In this document: positions 21,328-33,850 of the stretch, piece after piece
Layout of the letters: each line of letters begins with the position of its first letter
Numbering within the stretch: the stretch's first letter is position 1
Assembly (NCBI RefSeq): GCF_000003195.3
Contig: NC_012877.2
Location: 20,610,294-20,674,293 of the forward strand
Source of the DNA: Sorghum bicolor
Taxonomy: Eukaryota > Streptophyta > Magnoliopsida > Poales > Poaceae
Length of the DNA stretch: 64,000 nt
Direction: 5' to 3'
The notes under the pieces: generated by a model
Told to the model about the DNA's origin: nothing
The model's input: the letters and a program-made list of their open reading frames with translations, nothing else
The model's database searches: none
Translations under genes and position numbers: made by a program

Positions 21328-22157
21328 CACATATATATATGCTGCTTCTACACTGGAAGTACGCAACCACATGTATTTCGCATCCACTAAATAGGTTGCT
21401 CCATACTCTAAATGTTAGAACATCTCTCTAAGCATTATTTGGTAAATGAGACATCAAAAGGCTAGGCAAAATGAAATAAAAAGATGGACATATGCAAGTC
21501 CACAGAAAAAGAAAATTGAGCACATGAAAGCTCATATATATATAAAAAAAAAGAGAAAAAAAAAAGCTAGCCATGTCTCAATACATAGAGAGTCTATCAA
21601 ATAAAGGAGCAACCTAGTCCACCATATATCACACTTGCACATCTTGATCTGGGAGTATGACACTTCTCTTCAAGGATCCGAGCTTTGACTTCGCAATATA
21701 TGCAAAGTAAGTATGCTATCTCCTTTCATCCCTACCTTGAACTCCACATAAGCCTTTTAGAAATAGGATGAAATAGAGAAGGCAACTCTTACCATATGCC
21801 TTGGTGAGGAATCATACACCATTTGAGTGACATGAGAGAACCATAAGAGGAACATTTAAGCTTTCTTTTGAAAATATCACAAAACCTCTGATATGAAACT
21901 TGCTAAGAATGAGAAAGTTAGTGCTCAAGTCAAACTGTTCTGTCTCTCAACCACCTAAGACAAAGGAAAAGCCATAAGCCCCATAAGGGACTAAGGTAAT
22001 AGGGGTAAGTTTACATAGCTAAATTTTTCATGCAAAGAGAAGAACTTTGTTGTACACATGGTACTCTTGAAATGTGAACATAGTAACAATACCTGATCCA
22101 CCGAGGCTAAGTTTGATTGTTTGCTCGGGACGAGCAAAGGTTAAGCTTGGGGGATCT
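21328..22157 (+). other. 3' untranslated region of B, right of element C, with polypurine tract
   Basis: Begins with the second CACAT and a short (TA) run, then AT-rich non-coding sequence homologous to G2 around 58985-59940. Before the LTR it reads CGGGACGAGCAAAGG, then TTAAGCTTGGGGGATCT (the purine tract, 22141-22157). The same block precedes the 3' LTRs of G1 and G2. Confidence 0.75.
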
Positions 22158-23742
22158 TGTTGACGGTGGATATACCATAGAAATCCACATACAAAACACC
22201 GTCAACATGCCTCGGTTGCAAGGGGAAATGACATGACATGAACATATTTTATCCATAACTAGTTCCACTTGTACTCTTAGCTTGTTTATGCAGGAACAAC
22301 AAATTCAAGACATTATTTGACAAAGCCAACATCAGAATCATCAAGAGGAGATCGAGGGGACAACAGGTGACACCCTGGGCCCACAGGGAGGGGGTCGCCC
22401 GACCCCTCTTTGGTGGGACCCAGGTGTGCCACCTAGTCCACCGACATAAGGGACCCCTGTGGACACTGCTGGTGGGCCCAGAGACCCAGAAGTGGGGTCG
22501 CCCGACCCCACATCAAAGGCGTTTCCAGGGTCGGTGGCCTCCCACCGACCTTCCCCACATGTCCCACATGTTGATTTGCCCCTGCCGTTGATCAAATGGC
22601 GGTTGTGAGGTCGGTTTGATCCAAGGGTGGAGAGAAGATGTCACGCGGATCGATGACGTGGCGATGGAGTAACCCCTACTCCATCTCCCTCTATAAAAGG
22701 CAGCCTCCACCCTTCATTTCAAGTGTGCAATTCCAAGGCCAAGTGCATTACAAGTTCCAAGCATACAAGTAGAGTAGTAGTTAGTCTAGAGTGGGAGTTA
22801 GAGTCGAGTCGAGCGAAGCTCGGGGTCTCCGGAGTCGTCTTCTGGAGAGTCTGGTATAGCTCTTGTACCTTTCTACTTTTGTAAGACTTTCCTTTTATTA
22901 ATATATTATTTTTACTTTACTTTACTGAGTTCTTACTTAGTGCAAGTCTTTTAGTCTTGTTGTGCATTTACTTTAGTAATATAGTTGTCTTAGTGAAGTT
23001 AGTGACCTGTAACCACTCCTGTGTGTGCATCATCGTCCTATCTTGTATAGGAGCTCTAGCTAGCTGCAACTAGTTAGAGTTGTAGGATTAAGTGTGAGCG
23101 TGGTGCTCATACTTAAGATTACCTTTGATTACCGCTGGCTTGAACGGAAAGTAGGAGCGCACTCCCTAGTAGGTGACAGATCGTGGGCGGCATTAGGTTC
23201 TCCTCACGTACAGGCTAGTTCTTAAAAGGTAAGGCGTCCATAAGCCCAATAGTCACTTTCGGTAAGGGGTTAGGTGAAAAACCTTCTAAGCATCTTACCA
23301 GCTCGGCTATCCCTCACACACAGTTAGTAAGGCTCTAGCGTAGTTAAGGCAATTATCTATTAAAGTAAGTCACAGAAGTCAAGTTAGATACATAGGAGTC
23401 CTTTACTCACTCGTTGTCCTCCCACCTAGCTAACTCTACCATTTACCTTTAGCATAGGACCTTGGATTCACCACTACCCTTCCTATTCGTTATTTACCAC
23501 CCTTATTCACTAGTTGATACTAGACAACTCAAGGAATCTCATTCCCCTTTTTGTTAAACACACTTAGCCGCTTTCCCTTGGGAAAATATAAATTACGATA
23601 CCTTGGAATACTCCTTGGTGAAGTGCTACAGCGGTACATTCTGTGCGCTTGCGGAATTATCCAATAGTAAATAGAGTTACCCTACCAGGGCACTTCTGGC
23701 GCCGTCGCCGATATCCGGTGGTTGCGTTAAGAAGTGTCAACA
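22158..23742 (+). repeat. 3' LTR of element B (1585 bp)
   Basis: Same length as the 5' LTR with nine single-base differences by eye (for example near 22200, 22483, 22525, 22543, 22794). It is followed by the target duplication AACAA. Confidence 0.92.
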
Positions 23743-23747
23743 AACAA

Positions 23748-24374
23748 CAGGCAAGGCTCCTATGGCATCGGCACCCCCAGGCTCGCCGATGACTCAGAAT
23801 CCCCAGTATTCTACCACTACTACTGCAAGACCTTTTACTGGGAATTCTCAAATGCCAACGTTCCAGATGCTTAACACGTCGGTAGATTCAATGCCGACAC
23901 AGCAAAGGTTTTCAACACATCCAGGGTATGTCAATTCAATGATGATGCCCAATTATCAGCCATCGGCAAGGCCTACACCGATGAATGTCAATAATCGATG
24001 GACAGGGCAGTTTGTCTTTCCACAAATACCTCAGTAGAATCATCAGGCTATGGGATTTCAACAGGGACCAGTGCAACCTGGCTTTCAGAATCAAGGGTTA
24101 ATCAATCAGCTGATGAATCTCGGTCAGCAAGTTGGTGGTTAGTAGGCAATGGCTAATCTAATGTTCCCTGTAGATCGTGCACCACAAAGACACGTGTAAG
24201 CTTATCAGCAGGTGCCAGATCCACAGCCAGCTCATCGGCAAGATGCCGATGCTTATTGGGCCGATAAGATAGCTGAGGTGATGAGAGATGAATTTGGGAT
24301 AAAACCCAAAGTCAATACTTACTCTTATCGGACACCGTATCCTCCTACGTATGACTTAATTCCGCTTCCAAATC
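23748..24374 (+). pseudogene. gag: Gag fragment of element F, left of element E
   Basis: Homologous to the Pro/Gln-rich N-terminal part of C gag and to element I at 63316-63936. It has several in-frame stops, including TAG at 24036-24038 where element I reads CAG, and others near 24140 and 24196. The fragment ends at CTTCCAAATC, where E begins. It continues at 46028 with a frame that matches C (TACAAGGTGCCAGATTT). Confidence 0.8.
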
Positions 24375-27300
24375 TATCACAGAACCGACCAAATTATAAG
24401 AGTTCAAGTGTTGAAACGATCAACTAGCAATCCAGTTTCCAGACTTGAGCCTATATAATCCCGGTAGTCAACTGAAATCACGAAGGACTTCAAACCAACT
24501 TGCAACAAACCAAGATCGTAATAGTTCAACATAACACAGTGAATGTTACACAGTCATTCATTGCCGTCGAAGCGGAACCACATCAGAGTTACTTAGTTAT
24601 TACAACACAAGTTTTGGGGTAGCGGAAGTAAAATAGTTTACACACACACATTTCATAAGTTCTTGATACTGCCAGAGTCTCATCACATCCACCAAAAGCA
24701 TTAGGGTACGAAGACGTTAGAGAACCATGCCCACGGTTTAGTCCTCATCCCCAGCGGGATGGAGACAGGTCTTGCAGAAGCCATCATAAAAGACATCATC
24801 TGCAACAGGTGGGAATAAACCCTTAGTACGAGAATGTACTCAGCTAGACTTACCTGTCTAGTCAATCATAAAAGACACCAAGGATCATGCAAGTCTAAGT
24901 ATAAGGTGTAGCTGGCTTGACTCAACATTTGCCAAAAGCATTTGTAAAAGCATCATATTAATCATCATTAGCCTACCACTAGATTAGCACCTGGACTAAA
25001 ACACTTCACTTGATTATTACAAACAATAATAACCATATCAAGTTCATCATATGTTCTTCCTTGCTATCATCAACATCATTATCAAGAACCATAGTACATA
25101 GTGATTGCTACGTTTGTCGCTGCTCTGTCAAGTTCTCACTATCCGGGAGAGACGGCGATTCGAATCGATTCTTATCCAGCTAGAGGGTTATTCCTAGCAC
25201 TCACCCAAGCATCCCCCGTCGGAGAGCAAGTGGGTCACGTTTGGTACGACTCAGGAATCGCGGCTCTGATCAGCGCCGCACTCCCAGGGCTACCACTCTG
25301 CCAGGAAGGTCAGGACTTTTAACTCACCTGCCTTTGGTCTTACACCAATGGTCCCCCGCACACCGCACTTCCTCTGGTAGTGCGCACATTATACTTGCGG
25401 GTCTTCCGGCCTAAGTCATACTACTAGGCTTCGCGGTCGGAACGAGTTATCCGGTCAACTAAGTGTTAGGCATGCGTTCAACATGACAAGAGGACGTACA
25501 ACGATCGGTCGTTAGCTGCCATAGACGGAGTTACTACAACCTTGCAAAACTCCGCCCGGCTTAAGTCATTTTAATCAGGTTCTTTCCACCATAGCACATA
25601 TAGTCAATTGTGATGCGACACGACCCTATTTCGCGCAGGTGACAGGATATCACCCGACTTCTACCGATTAAAGCATGGCTAAGCCGGTACTCGGTCCTAC
25701 TCTACAACCAGGTAGTGGAAGTTATCTGGACAAGGAAAAGGGTATAATGCAGCAAGGGTTTCATCACAACTCCTATACGTAATGCATCAATAGATATAAC
25801 ATAATCAAGTAAACTTTCGAAATTAAAGTGGGAGGCTTAAGATGCTCTGGGGCTTGCCTTTCACGAATGAGGCTGGCTCGTGATTAGGGCACTCGACCTC
25901 CTCTTCGGGCTCCTCTTGTCCGGCTGGCTGGACCTCCACTTCCGGATTGATCTCCTGGCCTTCGTTGTTCACCTAGAGCTCGTACGAAGCTGTCGTTTCT
26001 GGTGCACCTATTGCATGCACGATGAGTAAGAAATGTGTGCATACTAGATCAGGATGAATGCTTGATAACATGATTAGAACTTCACTGGACACTCATTTAC
26101 GGAGTAACTCCCATAACAAGCTCACACAAGATAACTAACTAACTTAACGAGATTCATTATCTTGAACCATAAACAGCAACAACCAAATAACAGAGCAGCT
26201 CAAGGAATAAATATAACTAATGCTTTTCTGATCCAACAAACATGAATGAGGACATTCTGGAAAGCTTATGAAATTGTTTGCATTTTATCTTTAGAAATCA
26301 CAGCAAGATTCATAAGTTAAACAGGTCAATTAAACAAAGTTCCAGGTTCTGTCCCAGAAAAACAGAGAACACCTATTTCTGGAACCTAACTTGGAAGAGC
26401 CATAACTTTTAAACTACTGGACCAAATAATCCCAAATTTAAACTACAGCTAGTTCATAAAGTTTACAACAGCTTTGATTTAAACAAGTCTTTCAGAAAAC
26501 CAAGTTATCATTACGCAAAGGTTAGATTACTCCCTTGCTGTCCAGACAGCTATAAACCTTTAATTAATTATTTGATGACATAGCCAAAACATAGTTAGTG
26601 CTAATAAAATGGCTTACAAGCACAAGCATAGCCTAAGATTACCAGAACATCACATGTTGACCCTTAAACATTCAATAACATGGCATTTATTAATTTAATT
26701 CCATAAAAGGACATAATTACAAGATACCAGCAAAAGTGTTCAGAAAAATCTACAAAAATTATGGAAGCACAAGCATAGCATCTTGACACTACCATAAAAT
26801 TTTCAGAGCAATTGCACATGCCAAACTTAAGATAAATATATAACATGTAACAAGGTGCTTATTTTATAAATTAAGAAACATGACTTAGATAGTGTCAAAC
26901 AACAGATTTCAGATTATTTACATGTTACTATTACTATAAACAAGTTTGACACCAAAGGAGAACACCAGCATAAGCATTAAACATTTATTATGATTTAATT
27001 ATGAAAACAAGCCATAGTATCAACATAAATTATATATCAGAGATACAACACTCCAAAAATCATGAAATATTTATTAGAGCATTCTCATACAACCCAAAGC
27101 ATAGCATAAAAATTGCACAGTAATTGGAGCAGTAAATCAAAAGATATGAATTTACACTTAAATAACAAGATGAAATCATAACAATTATTTTTCCCAGAAA
27201 ACATGGTGCATGTTATATTTTTGTTAAAAACTAGCCATCCCATGGATAATCACAATTTTGTTTCACAAATTGTGGGTCTCAGAAACTGGAGATATGATTT

Positions 27301-28945
27301 TTGTAAGATTGCAAGAAATCTGGATTTTGAATAAAAGAGAGGAGGGAGCCGTTGAGTCACTGACAGCGGGACCCGCATGTCAGGTTCTTCTTCCTCTCGA
27401 CCGAGGCGACGTTCACCGGCGATTTCTCCGTGACGGCGAGGTCTCCGGCCAAACCAAGGGCACCAACGTGATCCTCAGACACTTGCGAACCAGTTGACCC
27501 CCTTTTCCCCACGGCGGAGCCACCGGAAAGGGCTTGCCGTCGACCATGGCGGCTCAGCGGAGGTGCTTGGCAATACGCCGGAGCTCACAGGCCGGTAGAG
27601 CGTGACCTAGGGTTTCCTACAGCACCAGTGAACTATGGCGAAGCTTTCTAGGTAGGTGGTTAGGCTTGAAACGGTGTGGAACGGGCTGGCCACGAGAGGA
27701 CTAAACTCCGGCGAAAAAACGTCGGCACTGCGCGTCGTGTCCGACGACGGTGAGTCCGGTAGGGTGTCCCCCAAGTGGTGCAAACACGAGCTAAGATCCT
27801 AAGCTACCTCTAGAACTTAACCCGAGAAGACAAGACGCTCCGAGGAGCTCAGCATTGAGTTCGCCGGAGAAAACGGTCACGGCGACCCGATTTGGGAGAA
27901 GTTGGAAATGTCGGCTCACCGGAGGGTTTCACGCCGAGTTTGAAGGTGGAGGTTGGAGAGCAGGTCACGGCGGAGCTGTGGGCGAGTTTTGGTGGGCAGC
28001 GATGCAGCCAGGAGCGCGCTCGAGCTCGCCGGAGTGAGCTCGCGACGGCGACTCCGTTGCGGCAGCGCTTCTGGCGCGTGAGAGAGGGGAGAGAGGAAAT
28101 GGACGCGTCCACTTCGCCCGGGGCGTCGCCGTGGAGAACATGCGCATGTCCGGAGCTGATGAGCGGGGCCAGAGACGGCGTACGGGCGCCAAATGTCGCT
28201 GTTGTTCTGACGCCGGTCGGCCACGTCGACGAGGTCGGCGTCCATTCAGACGAAACGATGATCGAGTGATAGAGCTACTTTGACGGCAATTATCTCCCAA
28301 ACCATGGCGAATTAGGAGATGGTGTAGTTGACAAAGTTGGAGTACTGAACGAGTTCTATAAGATTGTCAACTAGAGCATGAGCCATATCGGCATAGATCA
28401 AGAGATATGAAGCTCCCAAAACCGATCAGGCAAACTGGTGGCGCCAGGACTTAGCCAAATTTGGTTAAGTGCCCAAACAGCACCCAAAACTACTTTGCAA
28501 GCACTTTTTGAGCATGAGGTGGTCATTTTCATGAGTTGTCCATAAAACAACTTTTTTTTGTTGTAAAATTTGCTACAACTTTGCTGTAGAAAGTTTTGAC
28601 ATGCAAACCTTTTATGAAGCACTTTTTAAAAGCCTAAGCAAAAGAGATTTTCAGGGCCTATAAGTGGAAGGATGACTTAGGTACTTAATTTGGAGATGTG
28701 ACCAACATGATCATTGTTCCAAAAGTTGAGTTAAGCATAGATAAACTATTTACCAAGGCATAGAACACAAACATGGGCATGGCACAAGCAATCATAAGCA
28801 TAGGAAGCATATTTAAGCAAGTTAAATCATACTTTTGCATAAAATGACATGACCCAAGGTAATTGATGATCATGATATGCTTATGAAGATAATGATGCTA
28901 ATGTTATGCATGTGAATGATGCAACCAAAACACTAGGGTGTTACA
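24375..28945 (-). repeat. 3' LTR of element E (4571 bp)
   Basis: Long LTR, matched by 42262-46027 from position 24980 onward. No gene lies in it. The GC-rich part at 27350-28270 has overlapping open frames on both strands that I regard as chance. About 210 bp at 26018-26230 have no counterpart in the other LTR. Confidence 0.85.
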
Positions 28946-28960
28946 GCCCTCCTCCCTTAC
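28946..28960 (-). other. Polypurine tract of element E
   Basis: The minus strand reads GTAAGGGAGGAGGGC immediately before TGTAACACC. It lies just downstream of a GGGACGAGATTT block that is characteristic of Tekay/Del elements. Confidence 0.8.
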
Positions 28961-28987
28961 AAAAATCTCGTCCCGAGATTTGAAAGC

Positions 28988-30448
28988 TTACTGATTTTCG
29001 AAGAAAGTTTTATAAACTTCTTTTAAATAGTCCTCTGTTTCCCAAGTGGCATCTTCCTCCCCGTGGTTACACCACAATACCTTTTAGAACTTAACCACAT
29101 GATTATGAGTCACCCATTCCTTGCTGTCAACAACCGCTACAGGTTTCTCCTCATACACCAAGTCAGATTTCAACTTGATATCCTAAACCTCCACTCGTTC
29201 TTCTGGAACACGAAGGCACTTCTTCAATTGTCATACGTGAAAGATCGGAAAAATAGCTCAAAGCTCAACTGGTAGTTGAACTTTGTATGCTATGTTCCCT
29301 TTTCTCTTGAAAATCCGATAAGGCCCCACATAACGAGGTGCAAGCTTTCGCTTGACTCCGAACCTTTGTACACCTTTCATTGGAGACACCTTGATATACA
29401 CATGGTCACCGACTGCAAACTCTATCGGCTTCCTTCTCTTATCAGCATAACTTTTCTGACGAGCTTGAGCAGCTTCCAGGTGTTGCTGGATGGTACGAAC
29501 TTGCTGCTCCACTTCGTTCACGAAGTCGATGCCATAATACCTTCGTTCACCAGATTCCACCCAATTCAATGGGGTTTGACATTTTCGACCATACAGGGCT
29601 TCAAACGGAGCCATCTTGATGCTCTCTTGGTAACTATTGTTATAAGAGAACTCAGCTAACGGTAACCACTTTACCCAAGAACCTTTTGAGGAGAGAGCAC
29701 ATGCCCTCAACATGTCTTCTAGGATTTGGTTAACACGTTCAGTTTGGCCGGCCGTTTGAGGATGATACGTATAACAACGAACCAAGTGCGTATCAATTTG
29801 CTCATGAAGACACTCCCAAAAACGGGCAGTGAACTATGGTCCACGATCTAATATGATAGGTCGAGGCACACCATACTGACGGACAATGTTCTCGAAGTAC
29901 TGATGTGGATGATAATAAGTTCGAACTAGAATAAAACGAGCGACCTTGGTCAAGCGATCTACAATCACCTAGATAGAGTCATAACCCTCAATAGAAGTTG
30001 GGAGTCCAGAGATGAAATCCATACTAACTTCTTCCCATTTCCAACCAGGAATTGACAAGGGTTGCAGTAAGCCTGTTTTCATGTGAATTGCCTTCACACG
30101 ACAACAGTTATCACAACGAGCAACAAAAGCAGCAGTCTCCTTTTTCATCTTTGTCCACCAAAACAGAGGTTTCAGATCCTGGTACATCTTGCTACTACCA
30201 AGATGGATAGACAACTTGGATGAATGAGCTTTAGATAGAATCTGATTGCGGAGCTCACGATCCTTTGGCACCACTAGCCGATCCTTGAACCATAGAATTC
30301 CATTATCATCGACTCGGAAATGCTTGGTTTCTTCTTCTTTCATTTTCCTCTTTATGTGGTGGATGCCTACATCCATCTGGTGCAACTCGATGACTCGATT
30401 GCGAAGAGAACTCTCCAGAGCAATGTGGTGGAGCACAAGCAGGTGCAT
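28988..30448 (-). pseudogene. pol: Integrase and chromodomain of element E, broken
   Basis: Read on the minus strand from 30448. The HHCC zinc finger lies in the first part (LSKAHSSKLSIHLG, CDNCCRVKA) and the core begins with MDFISGLP. A stop and frame change between 29969 and 29786 interrupt the catalytic core; it resumes with YHPQTAGQTERVNQ (29785 down), the GPY/F-type C-terminal module (KLAPRYVGPYRI) and then, after a stop near 29258, a degenerate chromodomain at 28988-29275 (KEWVTHNHVV, EEDATWE). Chromodomains direct integration to marked chromatin in chromoviruses. At least three in-frame stops mean no functional protein is expected. Confidence 0.8.
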
Positions 30449-30589
30449 AAGACGTCACAACGATGGGTCTTCTATCTGAACTGAATGACAGTGCGCCTTC
30501 CGAATTAAGGCATCCGCAACCACGTTTGCCTTGCCCAGATGGTAGTGCACTTGAAGATTATAATCTTTAATCAACTCAAGCCACCTTCG

Positions 30590-31768
30590 CTATCGCATGT
30601 TCAATTCAGGTTGAGTGAAGATGTACTTGAGACTCTTATGATCAGTGTAGATATTGCACAGATTACCCAGCAAATAGTGTCTCCAGATTTTCAAAGCATG
30701 AACAACCGCAGCCAAATCTATGTCATGAGTAGGGTAATTGACCTCATGCTTTCGAAGTTGGCGCGAGGCATAAGCGATAACATGACCTTCTTGCATCAAC
30801 ACATAGCCCAGACCGATACCAGACGCGTCACAAAAGACATCGAAAGGCTTCTCGATATCGGGTTGAGCTAGGACAGGAGCTGTTGTCAGCAACATCCTCA
30901 ACTTGTGGAATGCCTCTTCACACTCAGGTGTCCACACAAACTTCTCATCCTTCTAAAGTAGGCGAATCATAGGCTTGGATATTTTTGAGAATTCTAGAAT
31001 GAAACGACGGTAATACCGAGCCAGAACTATAAAACTCCGAACCTCGTGCACCGAAGTTGGAACTTTCCAATCCAGCACGTCTTGCACCTTAGCCGGATCC
31101 ACCGATATGCCTTCTTCGGATAAGACATGGCCCAAGAAAGGTACTTTCTTTAGCCAAAACTCGCATTTGCTGAACTTAGCGTACAGCTGATGCTCACGCA
31201 AGCACGTCAACACTATACGCAGATGCTCTACATGCTCTTCTTCATTTCGAGAATATACCAAGATATCATCAATGAAGACCACCACAATCTTGTCCAATAC
31301 GGGCATGAATACCGAATTCATGAGATACATGAAGTGAGCAGGTGCATTCGTAAGACCGAATGACATGACGAGATACTCATACAACCCATACCTCGTCGAG
31401 AAAGCCGTCTTAGGTACATCTTCCGGATGGATCTTGATCTGATGATACCCAGATCGCAAATCAATCTTGGAGAATACCTTGGCTTTGGACAACTGATCAA
31501 ACAGGATATCAATGCAAGGAAGAGGGTACTTATTCTTGATGGTCACCGCATTCAGAGGACGATAGTCCACACACATGCGCAAGGACTGATCCTTCTTCTT
31601 CACAAAGATAGCCGGACAACCCCAAGGAGAAGAACTACGATGAATAAGACCCTTCTTTAACAACTCATTCAGCTGGGTCTTAAGCTCAGCTAGCTCATTT
31701 GGTGGCATTCTATATGGTCTTCTAGAGATAGGAGCAGTACCTGGGAGCAATTCAATTTTGAACTCCAC
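30590..31768 (-). pseudogene. pol: Reverse transcriptase and RNase H of element E, broken
   Basis: On the minus strand, RT runs from 31768 to about 30953 with [20 protein letters not shown] and the catalytic [10 protein letters not shown] stop (TAG) at 30955-30953 separates it from RNase H (30937-30590; [26 protein letters not shown]). The frame then breaks again before integrase. The order is that of Ty3/Gypsy. Loss by point mutation is the simplest reading, since the segments are otherwise collinear. Confidence 0.85.
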
Positions 31769-32613
31769 ATCCCGATCTGGAGGAAGCCCGGGGGGAATAC
31801 ATCTGGGAACTCACACACTACTGGAATATCCTCGATGGCCCTAGATGTAACTACATTCATCGTGCTACGGATATGAATATCCCGATGATGTTGCACTAAG
31901 AATGCCTCCTTAGTATTCGGGTCTCTCAACATCACTACACGAGTAGTGGTGTCGATAAGAACTCTGGTGCCACTCATCCATTTCATACCTACGTCTATAC
32001 CCACACTGGATAGAACAACCAGATCAGCAAGAAACTGACGGTCTCCTATTTCTAGAGTTGCCCCCAAAACCACTTGATTGGTAGAAATGTTACTTCCAGC
32101 AGCACTAATGCAATAACTGCCTTTATCAAGCGTAACTGCCTTGAGATTATGCTTAGACACAAAGTCTGAACTCACAAAATAATGCAGTGCTCCTGAATCA
32201 AAAAGCACAAGTGCATCACATTGATTAACCAGAAACTTACCAGCCGTCACTACCTCACCAGCAGGGATTGCTTCCACAGTTGTATAGTGAACACACCCGT
32301 GACGGACGTTCCCTTGGTTGCCCTTCTTTGGCGGGTAAGGACAGTTGCTTTGCCAATGCCCTGTCTGGTTACAGTTCCAGCACGGACGGTTGGCAGGTGG
32401 AGTATTGGCATAGCTTGGCCTAGTGTTGCCCCTAGGAAGAGCAATGGAGTACCCCTTGCAGAACCCCGTCTTCGCGTGATTCTTCTTTGCTAGAGGGCGA
32501 TATCGGGTGTTAGGAGTTGGAGCACGATACTGGGGCCTAGCTGCCACTGGAGCCTTGGACTGAGATGCCCCTGCCCTGGCCACAAAAGCTCGCTTGCGAG
32601 TCTTGGTCGCAGT
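31690..32613 (-). pseudogene. gag: Gag C-terminal part and protease of element E, cut by element D
   Basis: The open frame seems to start at 32679, but its first 20 codons belong to the LTR of D; true E sequence begins at 32613. It holds a basic region, a CCHC knuckle (CWNCNQTGHWQSNC), then a protease-like domain with LFDSGALHYFVSSDFV. DSGA is the active-site loop; the usual serine after it is changed to leucine. It then runs into RT in another frame near 31770. The N-terminal half continues on the far side of D at 41922. Confidence 0.8.
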
Positions 32614-32618
32614 GTAAA

Positions 32619-33850
32619 TGTTGATATTTGGGAACGCAATAAGGAATTGATCCGCAAGCGCACGGATATCGGTGAGCACTTCACCCAGGAAATTATCCAG
32701 AGTATCGTATTTATTTTTTTACCACTAGGAGAAAGAGTGCATCTGACTAACCGGTCTATTACTACTAACCCTTTAGGCACAAAGAATGTCTCTCGATGTG
32801 AGTGATAAATAGAGAAGACTGCAACCGTACTCTCCTTCTAACCTTGGTAAGGATGATCTACTGATCTAATGGGGAGGCTAACGGAATCTAGACACCACAA
32901 AGGATGTTCAACCCGCACCTATAAACCCTATCCTTCCTGCTAACAAGATATGGTCTACAAAGGTAACTCGGAATTGTAACGTTCCTCACTACTACCACGG
33001 TCCAGCTAGTCAGGGAATATCTATGAGTACCCCAGCCTAAACACCACGTTTACACCAGCAATGATTACTCTAAACTCTACGCGAAGAGATTAAAGTAAAC
33101 TCATAAACCATAAGAACAATAAAACAAGAACTTACTAGAATTTAGAAGTCGAATTAATGAAGAATCCTAGGAGCAAGCTTCGGGTTAGGAGAACTTGATC
33201 CCGCAGGTACAAGCTTGGAGTAGACACCGACAGGCCGGGCTTCCTCCAATCTACACCTCCACTCTATCTCTCTCAATCTAGTAGAAACTAGAAGATCTAT
33301 TTCTACTTTACATTGGTTGCTAAGCCTAAAAAGAAATATTAATTAGAGAAGAGGTTTTCCTTCGAGGGCACCCCTCAATCTCTATGATAATTTCTTGTCT
33401 TCTAAAGGGGCCAGGGGGGTCTCCTTATATAGTCCTCCTCCTCTATGCGTTTTTGGGTCGGTAGGCGAGGTGGTACACTGTTTTCCTTGATCCAATAGGT
33501 CGGTGGAACATCCCGTGCGAAGAGAGTCCTAAACAGGATCCAGCAGGGGGCGGGCGCCCAGGTCACCAGGGCGGGCGCCCTGGGCCTGGCCCCTTTCGGC
33601 CTCCGTCTTCTTCCCATGGCTTCTGGAGTCTTCTAGATGGTAGAAAATCGCGCGGTGCGTTGATATCTCTATGTAATCCTAACATGTGGGCCTTTCTTCC
33701 TTATTTCCTGATAACCCCCTACAGAAACAGATAAACAACAAAACTCGTGGAATTCTGTTAGATCAAACCCTAATTCTAGGTGTTGTTTGCATATTGGTCC
33801 TTTCTCTTGTTTATTTGATAATTAAAATTAATACTTAAGAACCGTCAACA
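32619..33850 (-). repeat. 3' LTR of element D (1232 bp)
   Basis: On the minus strand it starts TGTTGACGGTTCTTAAG and ends CCCAAATATCAACA. It carries two GGGCG-GG-CGCCC inverted repeats (33548-33559, 33569-33580) upstream of the minus-strand TATATAAG (33424-33431). Confidence 0.9.

Larger units (their letters stand above)
2169..23742 (+). mobile_element. Element B: young, pol-less Athila-type LTR retrotransposon carrying a nested element C
   Basis: Two 1585 bp LTRs (2169-3753 and 22158-23742) with nine mismatches by eye, flanked by the direct repeat AACAA (2164-2168 and 23743-23747). A PBS (TGGCGCCGTTGCTGGGGA, 3762-3779) and a purine tract before the 3' LTR (22144-22157) set the plus orientation. 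The interior has a gag-protease ORF and an Athila-type second ORF, but no reverse transcriptase, RNase H or integrase. It must therefore move in trans, as described for non-autonomous plant elements such as the TR-GAG group. Element C sits in its 3' untranslated region at 8961-21327. Confidence 0.9.

Noticed and set aside
21332..21345. Short (TA)n as a helitron or MITE end
   Set aside because: It is part of the 3' untranslated region of B right after the C target duplication, with no terminal structures.
27849..28300. Several overlapping open frames of 60-125 codons on both strands in GC-rich DNA
   Set aside because: They lie inside the 3' LTR of E, recur in its other LTR (44937-45274) with frame changes, and show no domain or start context. 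Chance frames in GC-rich LTR sequence.
32614..32679. N-terminal extension of the E gag-protease frame
   Set aside because: The first 20 codons are LTR sequence of D; the frame is an accidental fusion at the insertion point.
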